A stretch of DNA of 38,710 nucleotides from Oscillospiraceae bacterium (GTDB taxonomy: Bacteria > Bacillota > Clostridia > Saccharofermentanales > Saccharofermentanaceae), in contig CACYRM010000006.1 in the NCBI GenBank assembly GCA_902776845.1, positions 1 to 38,710 on the forward strand, written 5' to 3'. The notes beneath the pieces are model-generated. The model searched no databases. It worked only from the letters and a program-made list of their open reading frames with translations, and had not been told where the DNA came from. Made by a program: the position numbers and the translations under genes. The stretch's first letter is position 1, and the number at the start of each line of letters is the position of its first letter. Shown here piece by piece: positions 31,796 to 38,706 of this stretch.

Positions 31796-34456
31796 TTACG
31801 AATACAGCCCGCCCAGGTATTCAGTCGCGAACTGGATCTTGGTGGGATTGAACACTTCCCTGCTCTCTTCCGTCGGATAGATGAAGAATGTGTCATCGTA
31901 AGTTGACAGCGTGACACACGGACCGTATTTGCCCCTGTAATCATATTCGGTATGAAGCGAGATCATGGATTTAGCCGGAAACTTAAGAGTCTCGTGCTTT
32001 TCGCTCCTGTAGTTATCGAATTCCAGCGAAAACCCGCTGTTGTCCTGGATAAATCTTCCTTCACCACAATCAACGAAATTAACAGCATTAGGCAGCGCCC
32101 AGATTCTGACGGGAATATCAAGCCTATAAGCACCTGACCTGATCTCCTCATGGACAAATCCTCTCTGCCACTCATACCAGTCAGGGATATGCACCGTCTC
32201 ACCGGACCCGGAATGAAGCCGGCCGTATTCATCCATCTCATACGAATCACCGCAGTATTTGCACGTGATCCTGCTGCCGGATGAGGTCATGGCAAAGTCC
32301 TTACCGCACTTTCTGCATCTGTACAGCGGATAATGAAGGCCCTCTGCTCTCCACTCATCATCTATTTTGATCTTGTTTTCGAGCTGGTACTTATACTCAT
32401 CGTAAGTAAGCTCTTTGGATATCCTCGAAAGGATCTCATCAACGGAAAGCTTATCTATCTCATCCGCCGTTACGACACACTTAAGATCTGCATGTAATCT
32501 CGCGCCCTTGCGTTCCTTAAGATTCCAGATAGGCTGCTGCAGATAGTTTCCCTGCATATTCAGTGTCACGACAGGCACCTTAAGCATCTTTGCCAGTTTT
32601 GCAATAGACGGGGCAAGATGGGAATTAGTTCCGACATTTGCGTATCTTGCCTCGGGATAGATGACCATAATGTCGCCGCGCTTTATGACACGGGCAATAT
32701 TTCTGATCAGTGACTGGTCGTTGATGAATTTACGGGTGCCGAGGCATCCTGCCTGACGGTAGATCCACTCGCCGAAGTTCTCAAATCCTTCAAGTTCCGA
32801 GATGTAGTTTGCCCTGTAAGGCTTCAGGGCAAGCGGAGTTACATAGAAATCCATAAATGAATTATGGGAACCGTATACGAGGAACGGCGGCTTGATGCCC
32901 TCCATATTATGCTTATCGATCTTAAGCTTATAAGGCGAGACCGTTATCCTGCATAACAGCCACATCAGAGGCAGGAAGAACAGATTCTGCCTCGGAGGAA
33001 CCTTTGCCCTGTCGAAAGGCCTCTTGTCCGGACTTGCATATGTATCTCTTCTGATATAGCGGCGAACGCCGGGTATCCTGCTGAGCAGCAGATACAGAAC
33101 TCCAGTAAAGATAAAAGATGCCAGCGTCGGAGTAAGCATGAACAGGATCTTATTGTGGATGATCCCCTTTATCGGATCGTAAACCAGAAGCGTAAATCCG
33201 AAGCCCAGTGCCAGGCAGACGATACCTACGATATTGAATCCTTTAGAATACTGATAGGCATTGTGACCCGGCATCTCATAAGCGCTCTTCAGGTCTATCT
33301 TCTGCTTCCTGATAAGGAAGAAATCGACAAAGAGAAGAGCTGCCAGAGGCGCGTAAACACATGCGCCTATAGTAAGGAAACTGCCGAAGTATTCAGTGAT
33401 CTTTCCCCAAACGCAAAGAAGACCGACATAAAGACCCAGAACAAGAACAAGGACCTTGTATGAAGATTTCTTGAAAGTCGATTTGAGCATTACGCCATAA
33501 ATATATGAGCCTACCGCCTGTGTTCCGATATTCGCGAAAGCGACCAAAAGGAGTGATGACAGTCCGAGGATAGGCGCGGACAAAGTCGCCATCATGAGAG
33601 TAGGGTCATCCACCATCTTTCCCGTCACATACTGCATGGCGATTGCCATTACGGCTCCGACAACAACGAAGAAAGATCCTGCGGCACCCTGCCCCAATAC
33701 TCCGGCATAGTATCCGGATCTCTCGGATTTACAGAGTCTCGGAACCTCTGCCATTCCTCCGACGAGTGTGATGACAAACGCGAAGTTGGCTTCGATGCTG
33801 AGAACATAATTGACGGTCTTATCCGCATCACCCGCAAGCTCAGGCTGATAGTTCCAGATAACGTCCATAGGAACGGATGTGAATCCGACTATAACAACAG
33901 CCACACCGACAAGGAGAAGGAGCGGCACGAGGATCCTTGTGGTCCATGTAATAGTGCCTACGCCCCTTAACGCGATCACCGTACCGATGATAACGCACGA
34001 AAGGCTTAAGATCAGATGGGCCCCGTCAAACAGTTGTATTCCGAACAGTCCCAGGAGATTTCCCATAGAGTCTGCGAACAGTTCGCAACACACTGCATAC
34101 CACGGGAAATTAACAGCAATTATGATTATCGTAACGATCTTATTTCCTCTTGGCCCGAAAACGCTCCTGAGCCAGATCCATATATCTATGCCGTATCTGA
34201 CAGACATTATTACAGGCAGCTGGTATACCATCAGCATGAAGATTGCTGCCAGGAAAGCGCCTATCAGAAGCTGTTTAAACCCTACCAGGGTTGCAAGATA
34301 CGAGCCCTGAGTATAGCTCCATGTCGCTATGCAGTATCCTGACAGGACAAGAAGCGCATCTATAAATCCGTATTTTCTCTCTTTGGGCAGAACAGGAAGC
34401 GTTCCGCAATAGACTTCATTCTCTATCTCTTTATTAACATCATGTTTGCGGCTCAC
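31796..34456 (-). CDS. NCS1-type nucleobase transporter fused to a PlsC acyltransferase and zinc ribbon
   Basis: An 886-residue single chain. Residues about 20-465 form a twelve-helix NCS1 (cytosine permease/CodB-like) transporter: YGFIDALLVLSGYCIATWSY at the start, VNFPWYAVCCELFADS and a TQAVGSYIYG segment. Residues about 490-690 are a PlsC-type acyltransferase: HNSFMD (the HxxxxD motif, about 531), YISELEGFENFG, GCLGTRKF, and YPEARYA in place of FPEGTRS. At 712-733 is a two-pair zinc ribbon (CRKC and CKYC), followed by about 150 residues of unknown beta-rich sequence. The boundary region shows no stop or frameshift. The GTG start overlaps the stop of a 51-residue membrane peptide by four bases. 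Substrate and reaction are unknown. Confidence 0.88.
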   Translation of the reverse strand: MSRKHDVNKEIENEVYCGTLPVLPKERKYGFIDALLVLSGYCIATWSYTQGSYLATLVGFKQLLIGAFLAAIFMLMVYQLPVIMSVRYGIDIWIWLRSVFGPRGNKIVTIIIIAVNFPWYAVCCELFADSMGNLLGLFGIQLFDGAHLILSLSCVIIGTVIALRGVGTITWTTRILVPLLLLVGVAVVIVGFTSVPMDVIWNYQPELAGDADKTVNYVLSIEANFAFVITLVGGMAEVPRLCKSERSGYYAGVLGQGAAGSFFVVVGAVMAIAMQYVTGKMVDDPTLMMATLSAPILGLSSLLLVAFANIGTQAVGSYIYGVMLKSTFKKSSYKVLVLVLGLYVGLLCVWGKITEYFGSFLTIGACVYAPLAALLFVDFFLIRKQKIDLKSAYEMPGHNAYQYSKGFNIVGIVCLALGFGFTLLVYDPIKGIIHNKILFMLTPTLASFIFTGVLYLLLSRIPGVRRYIRRDTYASPDKRPFDRAKVPPRQNLFFLPLMWLLCRITVSPYKLKIDKHNMEGIKPPFLVYGSHNSFMDFYVTPLALKPYRANYISELEGFENFGEWIYRQAGCLGTRKFINDQSLIRNIARVIKRGDIMVIYPEARYANVGTNSHLAPSIAKLAKMLKVPVVTLNMQGNYLQQPIWNLKERKGARLHADLKCVVTADEIDKLSVDEILSRISKELTYDEYKYQLENKIKIDDEWRAEGLHYPLYRCRKCGKDFAMTSSGSRITCKYCGDSYEMDEYGRLHSGSGETVHIPDWYEWQRGFVHEEIRSGAYRLDIPVRIWALPNAVNFVDCGEGRFIQDNSGFSLEFDNYRSEKHETLKFPAKSMISLHTEYDYRGKYGPCVTLSTYDDTFFIYPTEESREVFNPTKIQFATEYLGGLYS

Positions 34457-34608
34457 AGAAAGAATCCCCCTATTATCCCGATAAGAGAGATCACGATTAT
34501 GACCGCTGCGATTATATAATCTCTTTTCGTCATGCGGGGGATACTGTTATCCTTCTCCGCTTTGAGGACTTCTCCGATCCTCGATTCGAGTTCACTGTTG
34601 CTGTCCAT
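34453..34608 (-). CDS. 51-residue membrane peptide coupled to the fusion transporter
   Basis: A short gene read directly from the sequence: MDSNSELESRIGEVLKAEKD, a basic stretch around MTKRDY, then one hydrophobic helix of about 20 residues (IIAAVIIVISLIGIIGG) ending FFL. AAGGG stands seven bases before the ATG at 34608. Its TGA overlaps the GTG of the transporter-acyltransferase fusion (GTGA), so the two must be translated together. It is probably a small subunit or regulator of that fusion, with its N-terminal charged helix in the cytoplasm. Confidence 0.8.
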   Translation of the reverse strand: MDSNSELESRIGEVLKAEKDNSIPRMTKRDYIIAAVIIVISLIGIIGGFFL

Positions 34609-34692
34609 AATATCCCTTTCTTTTTTCGAAACTCTTCAAATAAAAATGATATCATTAAAGTACAAATCTATTACAAAATGGAGATTGCAAAT

Positions 34693-35193
34693 ATGATCTG
34701 GTCAGCGCCGACAGAAACTGAACATAACTCAGTCCTAAAAAACATAAAGCATGAGCGCAGGAGCGACATAATCTGGTGCACTGTCTTAGCCGTATTCGGT
34801 GCTATGTTCCTGGCTGCCGGCATATATGCAGTCATCGATAAGTTCGATCACGCTGCAGGATTTTTCGTCGCGGCTTTTTTCGTATTATTGGTCGCAGGCG
34901 GATTCGCGCTCAGCGACACGGAAAAATATAAAAAGATCAGGAACCATGAATATGAAGTCTGCCGCTGCCGTGTGATCAGCCGTTCGGCCACCAGGACTAA
35001 ATATTCAACAAACAGGAAAGTAACGGTTCTTATTCTTTCTGACGGAAAACAATCCACATATAAGGTCTCTTCCGCATCATACAGGAAAGCCCGTGAAGAT
35101 GCCGCTGCCCTTCTGGTCGATTACACAAAAGAACACGAGGGAAAACGTGATATTCCGATAGATGTGGTAATACCTGAACCGGTTGATGAGTGA
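34693..35193 (+). CDS. Small membrane protein with two helices, function unknown
   Basis: 166 residues. Two transmembrane helices (about residues 25-48 and 58-77) form a hairpin, followed by a basic cytoplasmic domain with VCRCRVISRSATRTKYS and a strand-rich end. I do not recognise the family. The ATG at 34693 is preferred over 34678 because GGAG stands nine bases before it and nothing precedes the other. It is divergent from the transporter-fusion unit and is followed by a strong terminator, so it is a single-gene unit. Confidence 0.72.
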   Translation: MIWSAPTETEHNSVLKNIKHERRSDIIWCTVLAVFGAMFLAAGIYAVIDKFDHAAGFFVAAFFVLLVAGGFALSDTEKYKKIRNHEYEVCRCRVISRSATRTKYSTNRKVTVLILSDGKQSTYKVSSASYRKAREDAAALLVDYTKEHEGKRDIPIDVVIPEPVDE

Positions 35194-35198
35194 GATAT

Positions 35199-35236
35199 CA
35201 GAGGCTGCCTTAACAAATTGAAGGCAGCCTCTTTCT
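35199..35236 (+). terminator. Terminator after the two-helix membrane protein
   Basis: A perfect 12-base stem AGAGGCTGCCTT/AAGGCAGCCTCT with a nine-base loop, then TTCT. The T tract is short. Confidence 0.75.
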
Positions 35237-35273
35237 ATCCCCCTATCCCAAAAACTTAACGATAATTATTCTA

Positions 35274-35453
35274 TTAATCTCCAAGACTCTGGACCTGCCC
35301 GGTCACATTGCTGAAAGCGCCCTTCCAGTCGTACTCCATTGCCTTTCCGCCAAGCTTGATCGCAAACAGGCCAATCGTGATTATGGCCATAAAGCAGGCA
35401 AGGAAAAGAGCAACCGCACCGGTGATCAGTAACTTAATATCTTTCTTTTCCAT
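35274..35453 (-). CDS. 59-residue membrane peptide at the end of the PadR operon
   Basis: Read directly from the sequence: start MEKKDIKLLI, a hydrophobic helix of about 25 residues (ALFLACFMAIITIGLFAI), then a short polar end with EYDWKGAFSNVTGQ and LGD before TAA. GGGGGAGG from the end of the HAAS gene serves as its ribosome site, three bases after that gene's stop. Small membrane proteins or DUF4097 proteins commonly follow PadR-HAAS pairs; this one is too small for the latter. Function unknown. Confidence 0.78.
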   Translation of the reverse strand: MEKKDIKLLITGAVALFLACFMAIITIGLFAIKLGGKAMEYDWKGAFSNVTGQVQSLGD

Positions 35454-35456
35454 AGA

Positions 35457-36026
35457 TCAGTCCTCCCCCAGGCCATAGTTCCAAACGTTCTTGTTCCATC
35501 TTATGTAGGACTTGAGTCCCTTTGCATAGTACTTGATTCCGAGGATCAGTAATACGATCAGGAAAACTGCCACACATATAAGGGTAAGAACAAGGAAAAT
35601 AAAAGGAATGATGTATTCCATTAATGTTCCCGCAACCAGACCTGCAACGATAAGTCCAATGATCGCGCAGTCACCTGCAAGGAACATGAATGCCGCAATG
35701 ATAGCTGCAAGGAAGAGAAGCCACATCTCGATTCCGACGAAAGCATTGAAAACGATTACAAAGATCCTTCCTCTTCCGTCAGGTCCCTTGAAGTTATCTG
35801 ACATCTTGCGCTTCTTGATTATCTGCTTGAACTTGGCGCCGTCCTTAAACTCCATTGCCAATTCCTTGGGATCACCAAGGCTCTCCGCAATCTCTTCTTC
35901 GCTTCTGCCTTCACTGATACCCTCTTCAAAATGCTCTTCAATAGATTGGATGATGTCCTTAACATCACCATAAGGCATGTGCCCCAATTCATCGGTGAGC
36001 TTTTTAAGATATTCCGTCTTATTCAT
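35457..36026 (-). CDS. HAAS/DUF1700 membrane protein
   Basis: 189 residues. The N-terminal 75 residues are the HAAS domain: EYLKKLTDELGHMP, DIIQSIEEHFEEGISEGRSEEEI and SLGDPKELA. The rest is three to four transmembrane helices (about 90-180). HAAS proteins are partners of PadR-type regulators and are thought to sense envelope stress. The ATG at 36026 overlaps the PadR stop and is behind GGAGG, so the pair is coupled. The usual third piece is replaced here by the 59-residue membrane peptide. Confidence 0.9.
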   Translation of the reverse strand: MNKTEYLKKLTDELGHMPYGDVKDIIQSIEEHFEEGISEGRSEEEIAESLGDPKELAMEFKDGAKFKQIIKKRKMSDNFKGPDGRGRIFVIVFNAFVGIEMWLLFLAAIIAAFMFLAGDCAIIGLIVAGLVAGTLMEYIIPFIFLVLTLICVAVFLIVLLILGIKYYAKGLKSYIRWNKNVWNYGLGED

Positions 36027-36351
36027 CGGCTTTTCCTCCATTCCCCTTGCTGAGAATTTCATTCACTTCCCCGCAGAACTTGATCCACTCATCACGTTCA
36101 GCATTTAACTTGTTACGTCCAGCATCCGTGAGATGATAATATTTGCGCGGCGGCCCGTTCTGAGATTCCTGCAGGTAAGTCGATACCACGCCTTCAGAAG
36201 CAAGCTTACGCAATATCGGATAAACAGTTCCGTCAGCTACTTCGACTTTGCGTGCAAGGTTTCCTGCGAGATCGTAGCCGTAACTGTCACCTTTCTCAAG
36301 CAACGCCAGCACACACAAATCGAGAACGCCCTTCTTGATTTGGCTGTTCAT
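36019..36351 (-). CDS. PadR-family transcriptional regulator
   Basis: 110 residues, a compact PadR. The winged helix is full: KKGVLDLCVLALLEKGDSYGYDL, VADGTVYPILRKLASEGVV, and the wing RKYYHLTDAGRNKL, then a C-terminal dimer helix. It should repress its own operon until a signal arrives. The ATG at 36351 is behind GGGGA; a reading from 36369 is less likely. The promoter upstream carries an imperfect ATTG-CAAT inverted repeat over the -35, which may be its operator. Confidence 0.93.
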   Translation of the reverse strand: MNSQIKKGVLDLCVLALLEKGDSYGYDLAGNLARKVEVADGTVYPILRKLASEGVVSTYLQESQNGPPRKYYHLTDAGRNKLNAERDEWIKFCGEVNEILSKGNGGKADE

Positions 36352-36387
36352 TGGCAATTCCCCTTTCATTCCGATTTGACGGGCTAT

Positions 36388-36414
36388 GGGGCGCCCCCTA
36401 TTCCTAAGCGCCCC
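36388..36414. other. GC-rich hairpin in the PadR mRNA leader
   Basis: GGGGCGC (36388-36394) and GCGCCCC (36408-36414) form a 7-base GC stem in otherwise AT-rich leader sequence. The left arm is also half of a self-complementary GGGGCGCCCC. No T tract. Confidence 0.4.
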
Positions 36415-36427
36415 GCCGTCACTATCA

Positions 36428-36456
36428 TTTATAGCACACTACTGTTTATTGTTCAA
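36428..36456 (-). promoter_or_regulatory. Promoter of the PadR operon
   Basis: TTGAAC (36456-36451), a 17-base spacer and TATAAA (36433-36428) on the minus strand, about 75 bases before the start codon. Confidence 0.7.
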
Positions 36457-36501
36457 TACTAAATCATAAACAATTCCAAATCACCGAAATTTGCCCCGAT
36501 T

Positions 36502-36529
36502 TTGTTCAAATAATAAAGAATGATATTAT
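36502..36529 (+). promoter_or_regulatory. Promoter of the amidase-like gene
   Basis: TTGTTC (36502-36507), 16 bases, then TATTAT (36524-36529) preceded by TGA (extended -10). The transcript would start right at the ribosome binding site, so the leader is very short. Confidence 0.6.
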
Positions 36530-36544
36530 CTGAACGGAGGGTCT

Positions 36545-37603
36545 ATGCCACAGAAAGAAGACATCGCAAAGTTTAAGCAGATAATCGATAAGCTTCCTGA
36601 AAAAGAAAGAAAGCTTCTCTACAAGCATCTCCACGATATGCCTGAAGCTAAAAGAGAAGCCTTTATCTCAGATTATATAAAAAAATACTATAGCGAAAAG
36701 AAAAAGCCGGCTCCGCAGAAAAACGTCGCTCAAAGCATTCTGCTGGGTCTTTTCGCGGCTTTATTCATTGTAGGCGTTTTTTATTTTATATACCTGCTCA
36801 ACAAGGACAGGATCGATAACAGATTCAACGAGATGTTAGGCATGCCCCCTGCTGAGTCCATTGATACTTCATCTGATCCGGAAGGCATCATGGGACCTGA
36901 GCCAAGGAAGTTCCCTACGGACACACCCACTCCGGTTCCCGCAACGCCTACACCCTCCCCTGTTCCCCTGGCTGACGACCATCCAGATCTCTCGGGGCTG
37001 GTTATAGTGATCGATCCCGGACATCAGCAGGTTCCGGATACTGAACTGGAAGAATCCATTCCCGGTTCGACCGCAGAAAAAGAAAAGGCATCTTCCGGAG
37101 CAACCGGTATAAACAGCGGTGCTAAGGAATATGAGATAACACTTCAATATTCACTCGTGCTTAAAGAGTATCTTGAAGGATGCGGCGCGGAAGTTATCCT
37201 TACCAGGACTGAAAATGACGTCAATATCTCAAATATCGAGAGAGCCGCGATTGCCACGGAAAGCGATGCCGACTTCTTTATCAGGATACATGCCGACAGC
37301 GCGCCTGACAGCGACATACGCGGCGTAAAGGTATATGTTCCTTCAACCGGTAAGTACTCGAAGAGCGCCGGATCAGACGGAGAAGATCTGGCCGACATCG
37401 TTGCCGAAGCTATCGGTTCCGATTCTCTGGGATCAGTCCAATCCAATATGTATACAGGTCTTAATCATGCTGACTCGATAAGATCATATCAGCTCGTGAT
37501 AGGTTATCTTTCGAACAGCGAAGATGATGCGCTTATCAATCAGGAAGAAACAGCATACAAAACAGCTGTCGCTATTTCGGAATTTCTGGACAGCAAAAAC
37601 TGA
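36545..37603 (+). CDS. Membrane-anchored amidase_3 protein lacking the catalytic Glu
   Basis: 352 residues. A charged cytoplasmic N-terminus (1-60), one transmembrane helix (about 64-86), a Pro/Thr linker (about 100-150), then an N-acetylmuramoyl-L-alanine amidase domain. The zinc ligands are present: His in DPGHQ (about 160), Glu in AKEYEITL (about 197) and His in IRIHAD (about 249). The catalytic Glu of the usual E-x-G-F-x-S-N motif is Val (LVIGYLSN, about 317), although the SN remains. The domain could bind peptidoglycan without cutting it, or act poorly. The orientation is N-in, with the amidase outside. CGGAGGG precedes the ATG. Confidence 0.88.
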   Translation: MPQKEDIAKFKQIIDKLPEKERKLLYKHLHDMPEAKREAFISDYIKKYYSEKKKPAPQKNVAQSILLGLFAALFIVGVFYFIYLLNKDRIDNRFNEMLGMPPAESIDTSSDPEGIMGPEPRKFPTDTPTPVPATPTPSPVPLADDHPDLSGLVIVIDPGHQQVPDTELEESIPGSTAEKEKASSGATGINSGAKEYEITLQYSLVLKEYLEGCGAEVILTRTENDVNISNIERAAIATESDADFFIRIHADSAPDSDIRGVKVYVPSTGKYSKSAGSDGEDLADIVAEAIGSDSLGSVQSNMYTGLNHADSIRSYQLVIGYLSNSEDDALINQEETAYKTAVAISEFLDSKN

Positions 37604-37619
37604 GATTTCTTTTTCGTGA

Positions 37620-37646
37620 TTGAAAATCCAAAATGTTTGTTATAGT
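37620..37646 (+). promoter_or_regulatory. Possible promoter of the zinc-ribbon gene
   Basis: TTGAAA (37620-37625) and TATAGT (37641-37646) with a short 15-base spacer. Confidence 0.35.
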
Positions 37647-37689
37647 AGATGTATTGAAGCAAACAAAATAATTGAGGAGGTAGGTTAAT

Positions 37690-38271
37690 ATGCAAGATTT
37701 CGATGCTGCTCTGATGAAGGATATGGCAAAGCTCAAGAATGCCAATGAGGCAGATGCGCTTCTTCGTGACATGAAAGGCGGCACTCCCCAGGAAAGTGAA
37801 GTCAAGAACGAGTATAAGGCTCTTAAAGAAGTCGAAGAACTCAGACGTATGGTTGAAAAGCAGTCTTTTATTGTTCATGCCCTCTGGATCCTTCTCCAGG
37901 AAAAGGGAGCAACAGGTGAAGAACTCGACAAAGCGTTGAATGAAGCCGTTCTTCTTTCCAAGAGAACAGATTACAAGCAGTCAACTGCCTGCCCCAACTG
38001 CGGCAAACCGCTTCAGTCCATGGAGAATAAACCTTTTACCTCCAAGTGCTACTACTGCGGTGTTGAACAGCTGAATAACCCTTTCAAGAAATACGAAGGA
38101 CTTGATCCGTACAGCAAGATCTACGGAGATAAGAACATTGAAGAACCCGAGCCCTACATTTCAGATGATGAAGCTGATGAAAAGGAATTCAAGGAAGCTA
38201 CAGATGTCATCAGCCAGAGCTTCGAGCCCTATGATGTAACCAAAGACCTGAACTTTGATGATGAGACTTGA
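37690..38271 (+). CDS. Coiled-coil zinc-ribbon protein, function unknown
   Basis: 193 residues, soluble. The N-terminal 80 residues are helical and charged, with a likely coiled coil around YKALKEVEELRRMVEKQS. A zinc ribbon follows (CPNCGK near residue 101, CYYCGV near 118), and the tail is very acidic. I do not recognise a family. GGAGG lies before the ATG. It is the last gene before tmRNA and has no operon partner. Confidence 0.78.
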   Translation: MQDFDAALMKDMAKLKNANEADALLRDMKGGTPQESEVKNEYKALKEVEELRRMVEKQSFIVHALWILLQEKGATGEELDKALNEAVLLSKRTDYKQSTACPNCGKPLQSMENKPFTSKCYYCGVEQLNNPFKKYEGLDPYSKIYGDKNIEEPEPYISDDEADEKEFKEATDVISQSFEPYDVTKDLNFDDET

Positions 38272-38295
38272 ATTTCTCATCTGAGAATGTATAAT
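38268..38295 (+). promoter_or_regulatory. Probable ssrA promoter
   Basis: TTGAAT (38268-38273), 16 bases, TATAAT (38290-38295). It starts in the stop codon of the zinc-ribbon gene. Transcription would begin near 38302, before the hairpin at 38310-38344. Confidence 0.55.
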
Positions 38296-38309
38296 CACGC
38301 GTAAGCTTA

Positions 38310-38350
38310 ATTGCTTCGGTCACATTTTCCGTGACCGGAGCAATATTTTT
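38310..38350 (+). terminator. Terminator-like hairpin before tmRNA
   Basis: A 14-base stem ATTGCTTCGGTCAC/GTGACCGGAGCAAT with one G-U and a seven-base loop, then ATTTTT. It should end the zinc-ribbon transcript, but it lies between the apparent ssrA promoter and the RNA. Confidence 0.75.
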
Positions 38351-38357
38351 CAGACTT

Positions 38358-38706
38358 GGGGATGTACCGGTTTCGACGGGGCTTCTGAGGTCGGGAAAGC
38401 GGGTGGAGGATCCTCGTTGTGCCTCCTTAAAAAACGGGGAATTGCAAGTAATTGCAGACACAACAGAGCTCGTAGCAGCCTAAGGCTAGCACGTACACCG
38501 AAGACCTCGCCTGAGAGAGGTTAAGCAGGCAGTCCTACCGGTTAAGCTTTGCGCCGGATAGCGACTTTAATTCCATGAAGCTACTGGAACCGAAGCCCGC
38601 CGATGGGCCACGCGGGAATAGGAATAATTCATCTGTCGGCTGCACCCGGAGATTGTCCCGGAGGAAGAGGTTTCGGACAGGAGTTCGATTCTCCTCATCT
38701 CCACCA
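38358..38706 (+). ncRNA. ssrA: Transfer-messenger RNA (tmRNA)
   Basis: A 349-base one-piece tmRNA that rescues stalled ribosomes. The tRNA-like ends pair as GGGGATG/CATCTCC with an encoded ACCA. The 5' part reads ACCGGTTTCGACGGGG as in other tmRNAs, and the T arm is GGAGTTCGATTCTCC. The tag frame best starts at GCA (38454) and ends at TAA (38481-38483), coding ADTTELVAA. The final residues Val-Ala-Ala are a normal ClpXP/ClpAP-type degradation end. Pseudoknot regions lie between 38500 and 38660. Confidence 0.96.
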
